Positions 1 through 29,935 of a stretch of 64,000 nucleotides of DNA are shown in pieces (positions within the stretch are counted from its first letter, which is position 1; each line of letters begins with the position of its first letter). Position numbers and translations under genes: made by a program. The notes below the pieces were generated by a model. The model was not told the origin of the DNA and did not search any database. It worked only from the letters and a program-made list of their open reading frames with translations. The stretch is from contig JAQGDQ010000139.1 in assembly GCA_030141605.1 (NCBI GenBank), positions 372,001 to 436,000 on the forward strand, in the 5' to 3' direction. This stretch comes from Tubiluchus corallicola. Lineage: Eukaryota; Priapulida; Priapulimorpha; Priapulimorphida; Tubiluchidae.

Positions 1-10752
<10,752 letters not shown>

Positions 10753-12990
10753 CTATAAAAATCAATGTTAATTTGTCTTACAAAGACTTAGAACCATAGT
10801 TTGAATCAGACTCGTTTGAGTTCTATTTGTCTTCAAACTCAGTAGTAAACCAAAGAGCAAGATAATTATTTTTAACACATACCTGGTCATTTTGTTGAAC
10901 AAATAACATTGTAAGACCAGCAGTAGTGAGGTGTGGCACAGCACTGCACTGGGCATATAGGAATGTAGGTAAAAATACCACAGGTTGGAATGACACACTT
11001 AATAAACTATGATTTTATTTGAATTAAATTAGTATTATATTAGAGTCAAAAGAAAACTAAATTTTAATATTTATTCTTTTTTATTACTAATATAATAAAA
11101 CACACACACACGATATATTCAAGGCACATAGGTTTCATGAAAAACAACAGAAATATCTCATAATCACATGCAAAATACAATGCAAAAAACTGAAAATGTA
11201 GTATAAGCTTCACGGTCATTAAAAAACAATATTTAAAGCTTGATAAAGATTACTAAATAGTAAGTAACTGCCAACTGGAAATACCAGTATATATATCTAG
11301 TCTTTTCTTTGATAAATCGCTCGTGTTGTTAGTGCATTGCTCAAAAAAATTAAACTATTCTTTGGGAACTTTGAAGACCATCCGGTATATTAATTATGAT
11401 GGGCAGTGCAATTAGCTAATCAGCAAACACTGTATTTTTCTAACAATCAGTAATATGCGAATGCAGAGATTTTGCTTAGAATCTGTTACATGCGTACTCG
11501 CTTGAAGAGCGGTTTCCTTTTGAAGCTCTTCCCTGCGCAAAATGTTTAACGGAACATCAAAACACTTTATCCGCAAGTAAGTCTATTAAGCCATTTCTAC
11601 TGTATCTTACACGTTGCATTATAATTGTTTAAAATACTGACTTACTATTGAAATTATCTGTGCCATTTTTACTTACTTTTCGATTAGGCCATTTTCTCCT
11701 GTGCATTATTACCGTGTCATTTCTACCTGTAACATTTTTACCGCGAACCATCGAAATGGTGATCAGCAATGATCGTTACAGTAGTTTGATATAAAATTTG
11801 GCTTTATCCTGATAAATCTTGACAATACTAATGAAATATTTGTGCTGCCAACCAAACCCGTCCATAAGGCGGCATAGTTAAAACTACGTTATGATTTTTC
11901 TAAGTAGAACGTACGAAAAATTTGGTCAAATGTCAATTTTTTATTTTTAATAAAAATGCTAAATATATTGAACTTTTGTATTCTAGCACCAAATTATCAA
12001 AAAAATGTCCAAAAATACTAAGAATTTAAATTTATAACTCCTTGCCTACGTTCCTGTCTAGAAACTAGTACTGCAATTGTAAAAGACACCTATTTTCAAA
12101 CTCCGATAGTAGCTCATAGAAGCTGTCATTTTGCTTCGGGTTTTTTCTGTTGACAAGCCCAAATCTTTGTCAATAAGAGCCATCTACTGGATTTAAACAT
12201 AACTTCAATGTGTTTTTGCAAAGTCCATAGCAACCAACATTTCAGCGGTTGGTAAGTGCTTTGTAGAAACGTGAAAAAAACAATGGCTAACTTTAACAGT
12301 GGTTTTCTCAAGGTTATGTTTTTCAGTGTGTAGTGTGCACCTCAACTTCAACATGGATTATCAGCTTAGAAATAACGTAGAGTGATGAGCTTGGTATCAA
12401 AATGATCCTCATGACATGGAAATTCAGGATACATGCATAACTAGAAAAGCTTAACTGCTGACTTATCGACGATTTTGCTATGCAAACACACATAGCTTTG
12501 TTAATATTTGAGCTGAAATCCAAAGAAAAACATAAGATGATAAATCACATGGCCTCAAATGAGGGTTCCAACCAGAAATGTCAGACATTTCTATTTCTAA
12601 GCAAAAACAAGACGGAAATTTTCTTGTTGCAAAAAAGAGGTAATTTAGTAGGCTTAAAGAAATTGTTTCTTAATTAATGTAGGCTTACTGCATCATTTTT
12701 AGACTGCAAAATGTGTCTAAATGGTGTGGCGGTAAATCACTTTCTACATTTCAGAAAATGAGCTATCCTAGCCACCTAGCTGATGCGTAAATTTCATTTG
12801 ACGAATCGGTGTGTCTGACATGCGTGTTTACTGATGCATGCATATACTAGCAATTAGTATACACTTATTGGCCACAAAAATGTCAAGAAGGAAACGTTAT
12901 TTATTTTTAACCATTATTGGCAAAAAGTTATACAAAACAATACACAAAGTAAAAAAGATCTAATTATCAAAAGTAAGAAATTACAATGCA
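10753..12990. other. Region upstream of the first recognised NDUFS2 exon, no gene seen
   Basis: AT-rich sequence that probably includes the first NDUFS2 intron, transit-peptide exon and promoter, but I could not identify them. A short hairpin with 7-bp arms lies at 11504-11531. No conserved coding block is visible on either strand. Confidence 0.4.
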
Positions 12991-13920
12991 CAGCCAGGGG
13001 CTAAGTAAGGAGAGTATGACCGGAAGGTATACCTCATTCAATAGTAACGTGCTGGCTTCCTGCCCGAGAGGTCGCGAGTTCGGTTACCGACGGAGTTATA
13101 CATAAACCTCAAAAAAATGGTAGTTCTTACAGTTCTTCGACCGGCAAGCAGGAGGGTTTATCGAAGTAACACACGGGTAAGGCGCTATTACACTTTCGCA
13201 CCGCCTAGCCTTTCCTGGCCTATTGGTTCTTTTCACGCCTGCAGGCCAGAAAGCAGACCAACAGGGGTAATATACACCATATTCCCATAATATTAGTGCT
13301 TTTTACGCTTTATAATTCCAGATGAAAATCAGATTAAAATCATACATTACTTATCGCCGCCATTACGCAAAAGGCTGCACGTGAATAACCGTGTTTACAC
13401 CACTAATGCGCAATCGCTTTCGCGCAGTGACGTTGTGGCCCTTAACCTGTATTTTTAGTTTTTTTGCATAATTTATGATTATTATGGTTGCAGCCACGGG
13501 AGTTTGTATGATATTACCAAAGTATCACAGTGTTCCCACATATTAGATTATAAAAGTAATGGTTTTTTCTTTATTTCGTAAATGCAATTAAGATGAAAGT
13601 GTGTCACGTGCCTTTTAAGCTAGACCTTGATAATGCATAAACTAGTACGAAATTCGTCACGTGACTACACACACAAACAAGATGGCGATACTGTGTAGAA
13701 CTGTGAATACAGCGTAATTATTGGTAATTATACCTAAATAAATGATTAAATTACAATTAGATTAGCGGAAACATTCACTGATGACGTAAGAATAATAGAA
13801 TGACGACCTACGGGCCTAGAAACGAGTAATAACCTAGGAAAAGCTAGGCGGTGCGAAAGTGTAATAGCGCCCACGGGTAATAATAATCTCGACAATCGTG
13901 GAAATAAGTTAATTCTGGTG
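12991..13920 (+). repeat. SINE-like repeat interrupted by a MITE
   Basis: The left part has a tRNA-like layout: TAGTAACGTGCTGGC, then GAGTTCGGTTACCG about 30 nt later, as expected for pol III A and B boxes, followed by a unique body up to 13180. The body seems to resume at 13881 after the MITE. Boundaries are approximate and the family name is unknown to me. Confidence 0.35.
13181..13871. mobile_element. 691-bp MITE with ~35-bp terminal inverted repeats and a 9-bp target duplication
   Basis: The left end begins GGCGCTATTACACTTTCGCA, and the right end is its reverse complement. The inverted repeat extends about 35 bp with a single internal mismatch. It is flanked by a perfect 9-bp direct repeat, CACGGGTAA, at 13172-13180 and 13872-13880. 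There is no transposase. A 9-bp duplication with long terminal repeats is typical of Mutator-like (MULE) elements, though other superfamilies that make 8-9-bp duplications are possible. The near-identity of the ends suggests a fairly recent insertion. Confidence 0.88.
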
Positions 13921-15125
13921 TTATCTCTGGACTATATCCTAAAACATAGAATAGAAAATTGGGATTACCTGACGATACTGGTCACTGATAACGGTGACCA
14001 GCCTGAATATTTAATACAGGGCAGAACAGAAAATCTTTTGGCAAGAGAACACACAAACGTCGACGCCATTTTCGTATGCCCTGTCAAAAGTTCAAGCATT
14101 TCTGACGCTCCAAATATTTGCCAGTACTTTTTTCTACGACACACCACATACCATAAAATACACAGTATTACTATATTAAAAAACATCAAATCATGTTCCG
14201 ATTGCATTCGCAATTGAGACTTAATTAATGAGATTTAATTAATTAATTAATAGAGACTTAATTAATGAATATGAAGCTCGAAAATATTATGTACACTGTA
14301 TGTACATATGTATTACCATACGTGTATTGCTGTATGTACTATTATGTACATATGTATTACTGTGTACTGGAACAAAATAGATTAGCCCAAGTATTAATTA
14401 AAAATTGAAACTGCTTTATGGAATATGTGCATCCCATATGGATTTCTTCACAACTTCACAGATTAGTGCAGCAATATGAGTCACATGAGCGAGATTAACA
14501 GAGTTTATTGAGAAATTATAAATGTACTTAAAAGAGCAGAGAACAGGTGTGCACCTATATATAACTATAAGCTGGGTGTTCAAAAACGTTGATGGTTTCA
14601 GCATTTGTCTGCGTTAAAAGAAAAATCTATTGATGCTCATTCCTTATGGAAAGGTGTAAGTCAACCTAGAAATGGCTTTGTTAATGAATATACATAAGCT
14701 TAAATGTAAAAAAGGATGTAAACAAGCAACTAATACGTCTCAAATCAGTACGTGCGGAGTAATAAAAAATGAATACCAATTTGATAAGTCAAAATATATG
14801 TAATAAATTTTTTGATTAATACGATGCATTACAACACGACACGACGCAACGCAACACAACACAACACAACACAACACAACACAACACAATACAATACAAT
14901 ACAATACAATACAATACAATACAATACAATACAATACAAAAATACAATACAATTTAATATAACACAATACACATAGACAATAAACCTAAACCTAAAGCAA
15001 AATATAGATACATTTTGGAAAATTGAAGCTTTGGGTTTAATTGAAGGTAAGTAACATACACTAATAAGTTGAATGGTGTTGTAGGATTAAAGGAAACTTC
15101 AAATGAAATTGAAATTCAAACCCAA
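13921..15125. other. AT-rich intergenic stretch, no gene seen
   Basis: Contains TTAA-rich short repeats near 14220-14270, a pair of TATGTACATATGTATTA repeats near 14299-14360, and the pentanucleotide array. No coding homology is recognised. Confidence 0.5.
14826..14975. repeat. Graded pentanucleotide microsatellite (ACGAC, ACAAC, ACAAT)
   Basis: A 5-bp tandem array whose unit changes along its length: CGAC-type at the left, then ACAAC, then ACAAT. A few broken units lie at the right end. The minus-strand open frame here, with runs of Cys, Val, Ile and Leu, is a by-product of the repeat. Confidence 0.9.
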
Positions 15126-15129
15126 TGAT

Positions 15130-16420
15130 TCAGGGATGCACAACATGTTGATGTCAGATTTCCTGAACAAAAGGGGCAGTTATGTGAAAATTCGCTGAGA
15201 GATTATGCATGTGTGAATGATGTATGTAGTACAATTCAAACATTGCAAGGTGGAAAATTAGCTGGCTTTGATATGCTGTATGAAGAACACATTTTAAATT
15301 AGTACTGTATTCAACAATGATGTTTAATCTTATGTTGATACAACGTTTTGCACCTAGGATTTTGGCAAGGGGGTGATCTTACCTTCAGTTAAGGACAATA
15401 ATAGTGATCATACAAATTTTAATAATTACAGGTTATTACGTTTTCACCTGTACTATCGAAATCATTTCAATTTACTCTATTGCTCAAATTTGGGCATCAT
15501 CTTGAAAGTGACCAACTTCACTTTGGTCTCAAAAACGAATCTGGATGTAATCACGCCATAAGTATAATTAAAGAAAGGGTTGCCTTCTTTAGAAAGAGAC
15601 ATGGTCCTGTTCATGCAGCGTTTCTAGATACATCCAAAGCATTTGATATACTTTTACATGATGGATTATTCTTAAAATTAATTCAAAATGAGTACCAAGG
15701 GTTTCTGTTAAGATTTTACTAAACTGGTATAATGATCTTTCTTAGTGACTATTAAATCTGGAGTTAGGCAGGGTGGAATTTTATCTCGTGTACTGTATAA
15801 CGTACGAATTTTTTGCGCTGTTAACAACATTCTATCGACTTTAAGTAGGCATTGTAATGAAACTGTAGTAAAAACCTTAATGTGCTTCTATTGTTTATCC
15901 ATCTTATTACATGCTTCTGAAATTGGTACTATTAGCAATAAAGATTTAAATGTCACAAGAGTCAGTTGGAACAAGGATTTTAGAAAAAAATTAAAATATA
16001 GACAAACTGAAAGTGTCAAGTCGCTGATGTGTTAGTGTGGGACTATGCCGTCAAATTTGATAATTGACAATCGAAGGTTTTTAAGAAAAATACAAAATTT
16101 GTCAGATTCTTATAGAAAATTGTTATATTTTATTAATGCCAGTGCAATTTAAGATTGAAATACAGTTGCACTTTATACTATAATCACAATGTAAAACGTA
16201 CTGTCAAGAAATCATTTTATGATCCTCTAAGAAACTACTAGATGTAGCCTTCTTGCCTTTTATAATATTCCTAACTCTTACCTTTGTGTATTCAGTTTTT
16301 AACCGTAGCTGAATAGTTTTATTCATTCGTCTCTGACAAAAGCTTTTTGCGGCTTGTAGTTGTGTTTTTAAAATCGACGTAAATAAATGTTCGTCTTACC
16401 TTATCTTATACTTGTTGACC
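15130..16420 (+). pseudogene. Decayed non-LTR retrotransposon reverse transcriptase
   Basis: Fragments in several frames match the conserved order of a LINE RT: a GGK.AGFD block near 15250-15300, SDQLHFG.KNESGCNHAI near 15505-15560, HAAFLD.SKAFD near 15612-15650, KSGVRQGGILS near 15750-15785, and a C-terminal KYRQTESVKSLM block near 15990-16030. Stops and frameshifts break every block, and the catalytic YADD segment is not visible (deleted or unreadable). The end near 16400 has an AATAAATGTT tail typical of LINE 3' ends. Confidence 0.75.
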
Positions 16421-16544
16421 AGCAACATCATTTTACATGTGTTGTATCGATTTTAGATGTGAATAAAGTACATAGTAAAATTAGAAATTTAAAACATATT
16501 AGTCAGTCTGAATCTCTGAATGTAAATACTAGATATAGACGCTA

Positions 16545-16700
16545 CTAAAGGAATGTTCATCTGCCCGCACGAATGATTGGGAGTTAGTAGCAGGTTCGAT
16601 TTTGACCGGGAGTTCTCGACTGAAAAATCATGTAACGATGGCTATATATGCATAACTTCTGCTTATACATAGCCTTATGAGCTAACTTCAGTATGTAAAC
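16545..16700 (+). repeat. SINE-like tRNA-derived repeat
   Basis: GTAGCAGGTTCGATTTTGACC resembles a tRNA B box and T stem. A body of short CATGTAACGATGGC and ATGCATAACTTC-type motifs follows, as seen in many invertebrate tRNA-derived SINEs. The tRNA half is decayed. Boundaries are approximate. Confidence 0.35.
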
Positions 16701-19362
16701 AAGGTATATCTGTCTGTCTATGCACTGTTGATTACAATTCTGGTTTCTAAACGAAATATTTCGTGTTTTTTCGCTAGTCTGTATAAAAATTAATTATTCA
16801 TATAGGCATGTTTTTGCATATTTATCTGCTCGCCTTTATTTTATGTTTTTCCTATAAAAAGGCAGAATTGTTCGGCTACGCGGAGGTCTGTTATTTAACT
16901 TTGTGCGTAATTATACCTACTTTCGTCATTGACTCATTGATCTGATGGTAATGCAACTTTTACTTGCCGTTATTATTTTATTTAATGAAGTTCGACTGAT
17001 AATTTTTGGCCATAATACAATGATTGATGTCTTTTACCCCAATCATTTTTATTTGCTTGGTATTAGTGATTTCTTTCTAGCGGTGACCTCGACCCTGGCT
17101 CAAACGCACCGCAGTGGCATTTGTCTACTGTTGATGGTGAAGAAAGGTCAGTTAGCGCGGATCACGTCATTTTCATTTCAAATGAAATGTGAACATTGTT
17201 ATCTCAAATACACCCCGAACTCCAAGTGACAAAAAGATGTACTATTCTTGAATGAATATTTTCCAATTAAATGTCCAGTGAAGCCAGTCTCTGTAGCAAG
17301 AAATACCTTCATTAAAGCTAGATGTCTCAGTTTGTTAATAACCATTGTCAATAGTACATCTGTAAACATAATATAAACTGTTGTTAAACCTAAAAAGGTT
17401 GAACATTAAACATCAATTTTTATACATTTTATTTTTTAAATTTTTTTAAACATTTTTATTTTTTAAACTTATAGCAATCAATTCAATGTATAAAACAGAA
17501 TTTTTGGCCTAGGGAGCATAAGGTGCTGACAAATAAGTAATGTAGAATTTCAAACTTTAAAAAAAGTGAGTACCGTTTTTTTAGAGTTTGCACCCGTAAG
17601 ATGGTGCAAAGATTAAGCTATAGGCATGACTAAAAAGACACACCTCTGGGCCTGGCCGAAGAAGTTTAATCACGTGCCAGGTTCTTACCCACTCAGAAAC
17701 TGCAGCTGTGACGTCATGCTTATCATTACTTCCCTGGCCTAAACAAAATGGTGTTGTAAACGCGTGATGTGATAAATATATTATAACTGCTGTTATTACA
17801 CCGTGCAGGCTACGAACGCATTTTGAGTTTATCTAAGTTCGTTCAGCGCATGTCCATGACCTGTAGATAGTTCATTCTCTTCTGATGTCCACTGTTCTTA
17901 TAAAGTTTACAACATGGTCCAAATTAATGTCGCAAAATCTGACGAGCATTTATTTATAGAACAAAACAATGTGGCGGTTTTACAACAAGTACGGCGTTTT
18001 TAAAACATCAGTTTTTATTTCACAAAGAGAATTCGTTTGCGGAGTGTAACAAACAACAACAGGCTGCGAGAGAAGGGGAAAGGTAGTGGTGTTGTTTTTT
18101 AATGATTTGTTAGCACTATCCCCCGTGAAATAAAGTGGTGCAAAAATAACGGAAAGACTAATTTTTCGTTGTTCATGCAAAAAAAAAACGGTTTCGAATT
18201 ATTATTTGGCTGATTCAAGAATGGATTAAAGCTTTACAAATATTTTTTGAGATTATTATTTTCAGTTTTTTTGTACAATTGATGTTTTAGGCTATGTTGT
18301 GTCATTGTCACTTCCATATCTGCCTGTCATAACAGTTACTATCACAGTTTCGTGACAGTGCAAACTTGCCACGTATACAAGTCGTCTTGAGACACTAGAG
18401 GTCTATTAACTACATTATTGTAGTGGAAAACAATATCAATTTGTTGAAACGGTGCAACCAAGTCATCCGAAAAAATAAGTTTCATACCGTTATGCTTGCC
18501 AACTAATAAAGGAAGACGTGCACTATTTAATTATGTTTGCAATTTTACTGCTTCAATTTGATAACTTTGGTCACGAATTAATTACGCTGTTACTGTTTGG
18601 TAATAAAATTAAGTAACGCCATAAAGCTATTGCAAAATTAATGCAATAAACCAATGAGTGCTACCGTATAATTTAATGGCCTAAGAAAGCACCCACAAAA
18701 AGTTTTCTTAAATCAAAAGAAACATTTATTTTATAAAAAGTATTTCAATCAACTAAAGTTGGTCAAGTGCTGTAAACTACTCTATATCTTTGTTCTTATT
18801 ATTGTGAGTCCCTGTTTTAAATATGCCCCACTGGTGTGCGCGTTTAAGGCCATTTGAGCTGGATATTGCACGGTGATGCCACCTGGCAACGAAAATAATA
18901 CTAAAACAATTTACACTTCCTTTAATGTCTCCAAATAATATAATTATCAACATCAGGAAAAATATATCAAATGGTTTTTCGGTTGACATTTGTCAGGTCT
19001 GCTAATATTCATTTTGTGGTCTTTTGACCGGTAGGCCTTTGTCTTTTCAGGTGAATAATTGAACAGTGGTCTTTTGTTTGGTGGTTTTTTGATCGGCGAT
19101 CCTTGTACGGGGTGATCTTTCACTGGTGGGCCTTCGGCCAACAGCCGTAAGAAGCACCCAAAAAAGTTTGAGTGAATTTCCGGGTTTTTTGTATTACGTG
19201 CAGCCGGTACGTTGAGAACCTGGAATCGCTTTTAATATTGCACTAACTGGTCGTCCTTGTCCTATATGAACTACGCAAACATTACTGTGCCAGCACGTTC
19301 AAATAAACGGGAAAATTTTGGCTACTTATGTTTACAACCTGGCATTTTAAACTTATTTTGCA
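16701..19362. other. Intergenic region and probable promoter side of the sulfotransferase gene
   Basis: No coding homology was recognised. A ~20-bp imperfect direct repeat (AAGAAAGCACCCACAAAAAG at about 18683 and AAGAAGCACCCAAAAAAG at about 19149) brackets ~450 bp that includes the minisatellite at 19014-19140. The sequence just before the ATG at 19363 is the likely 5' UTR. Confidence 0.45.
19014..19140. repeat. Short degenerate minisatellite
   Basis: Imperfect repeats built on GTGGTCTTTTGACCGG and GGTGGGCCTT-like motifs. The minus-strand translation is a low-complexity Pro/Lys string that comes from the repeat, not from a gene. Confidence 0.4.
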
Positions 19363-28499
<9,137 letters not shown>

Positions 28500-29030
28500 T
28501 GAATTATTAGTTTATTCTATTTAAAGAAACCAATTGCTGTGTGGCATAACAAGATATTACGACACCTTAGGTTGATAGTTCAGTCCCATGCATTTCCATT
28601 AGGGATTTATGGTTGCTTATATAAGATGAGCAGTAAACAATTACTTGTTGTGTGTCAATTACATTACGTGACACATGATATATTTTCATAGCGTTTATAT
28701 ATAAGCAATTCTTTGTAGTGTAGTAAATTCTATGTAATAACTATACGCGTTTATTATAATGAATTTAAGAAAGCGGAATCAGTAACTACTTGTGGTGTGT
28801 TATAAAATATGCGCTTCGTATGAATGTGAAACATTTTTTAACACTGAGCCCCCCATCTGGCACCCCTACAGCCTATTGGTAAATGTGCCCTGAGATGCTG
28901 CAGGATCCTAAAAATATTTATAGTCATTGGCCATAGTTTCTACTTATTAAAATTTTGCTATAGCAAAATCTTACTGTTTTTTATTGAATTATTATTATTT
29001 ATTCTCCGCCGCTTTAATTGGTCATTTGGA
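28500..29030. other. Region 3' of the sulfotransferase gene
   Basis: Contains the 3' UTR, but I did not find a clear AATAAA close to the stop. An 18-bp palindrome (ATTTTGCTATAGCAAAAT) lies near 28953-28972. No coding sequence. Confidence 0.4.
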
Positions 29031-29044
29031 GGGGAAAATTTTCC

Positions 29045-29657
29045 GCTAGGTGGCAAAAAGCGAAAAATGGGGGTTGGGAGCAAAAATGCATGAAATGTCT
29101 TGAAATATTACCTTGTAGCATATCAAACAAAAGGTCTCGATGAGGTGTGTCGCATGCCATAGATTACAGTGAGAATAGCTAACCTGCGACCCTGCTAGGG
29201 GGCAAAACCGAAAAATGGGGTCGGGAACAGAAATGCATCGTGTGTCTACGAATAATACCATGTAGCATATCAAAAGAAAGGTCATGATGAGGCGAATCGA
29301 ATGGTACAGGTGACAGTGTGAATCGTTAAGCTGTGACCCAGTTAGGGGCAAAATAGGGGTCGAGGAAACAAATCCAGGTTCTACCAAAAGTAGGTTGTTG
29401 TATTCAAATGAAAGGTCTCAACGAGACAAACTGAATAATATGAGATTGTTGACCTTTGATCCGTGGGTAATGGGCTCAACAGTTAAATGCTGAGGTTTCA
29501 TTGTGAAATGCACTTCCCATGTATTCAAGCAATTCAATAAAAGAAAATAAGCACTTACAAAAAAGGCTGTCGCCTCTTTATTTTTAAGGCTCAATTTTAC
29601 ACCTATTGTTTGCAAAATCTTCAGTTTCTGACCACGTCAGAAACATTGTCAACTAGT
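29045..29657 (+). mobile_element. Satellite-bearing Helitron-like element, copy A
   Basis: Three head-to-tail units of about 148 bp start at 29045, 29194 and 29341, each opening GCTAGGGGGCAAAA-like and containing AAAGGTCTCGATGAGGC. A unique ~200-bp tail follows. It ends GTTTCTGACCACGTCAGAAAC (a perfect 8-bp stem), then eight bases, then CTAG followed by T. A hairpin shortly before CTRR and a T is the signature of a Helitron 3' end. The 5' end could not be found and no helicase gene is present, so it would be non-autonomous. Confidence 0.55.
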
Positions 29658-29679
29658 TAATATTATTATTTATTTATTC

Positions 29680-29935
29680 GATGAGGCGGATCGAATGGCA
29701 TAGGTTACAACGATAATAGTTAACCCACGAGCCCGTTAGGGGGCAAAAACCGAAAAATGAGGGTCGGGAAATGAAGTGCACTGAGTGTTGAGCAATAGCA
29801 CCTTGTAGCACACCAAATGAAAGGTCTCGACGAGGCGGATAGAACGGCATAGGTTACAATGAGAATAGTTATTCCGCGAACTCCGCTAGGGGCGAAAACC
29901 GAAAAATTGGGGTCAGGAACTGAAGTGCAACCGAG
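29680..29935 (+). repeat. Two further ~150-bp satellite units after copy A
   Basis: Units opening near 29735 and 29885 share the GTTAGGGGGCAAAAACCG core and the GATGAGGCGGAT..GAATGGCATAGGTTACAA block with the other arrays. They lie beyond the presumed 3' end of copy A, so they belong to a second insertion or to an older array interrupted by copy A. Confidence 0.7.

Noticed and set aside
11542-11582. ATG, eleven codons and a GTAAGT donor-like site, plus strand
   Set aside because: It looks like a first exon, but no compatible plus-strand coding exon follows before 19363, and the sulfotransferase already has its own start.
13684-13716. GATGGCGATACTG, a promoter/start-like context
   Set aside because: It lies inside the MITE and ends after a few codons.
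14740-14967. 75-codon minus-strand ORF rich in Cys, Val, Ile and Leu
   Set aside because: It is produced by the pentanucleotide microsatellite in every frame.
16945-17229. 94-codon plus-strand ORF starting MVMQLLLAVIILF
   Set aside because: The hydrophobic start suggests a signal peptide, but AT-rich chance ORFs of this size are expected, and there is no homology or splice context.
17980-18180. 66-codon minus-strand ORF as a possible first NDUFS2 exon
   Set aside because: It lacks a transit-peptide pattern and a donor site in the phase needed for the exon ending at 10752.
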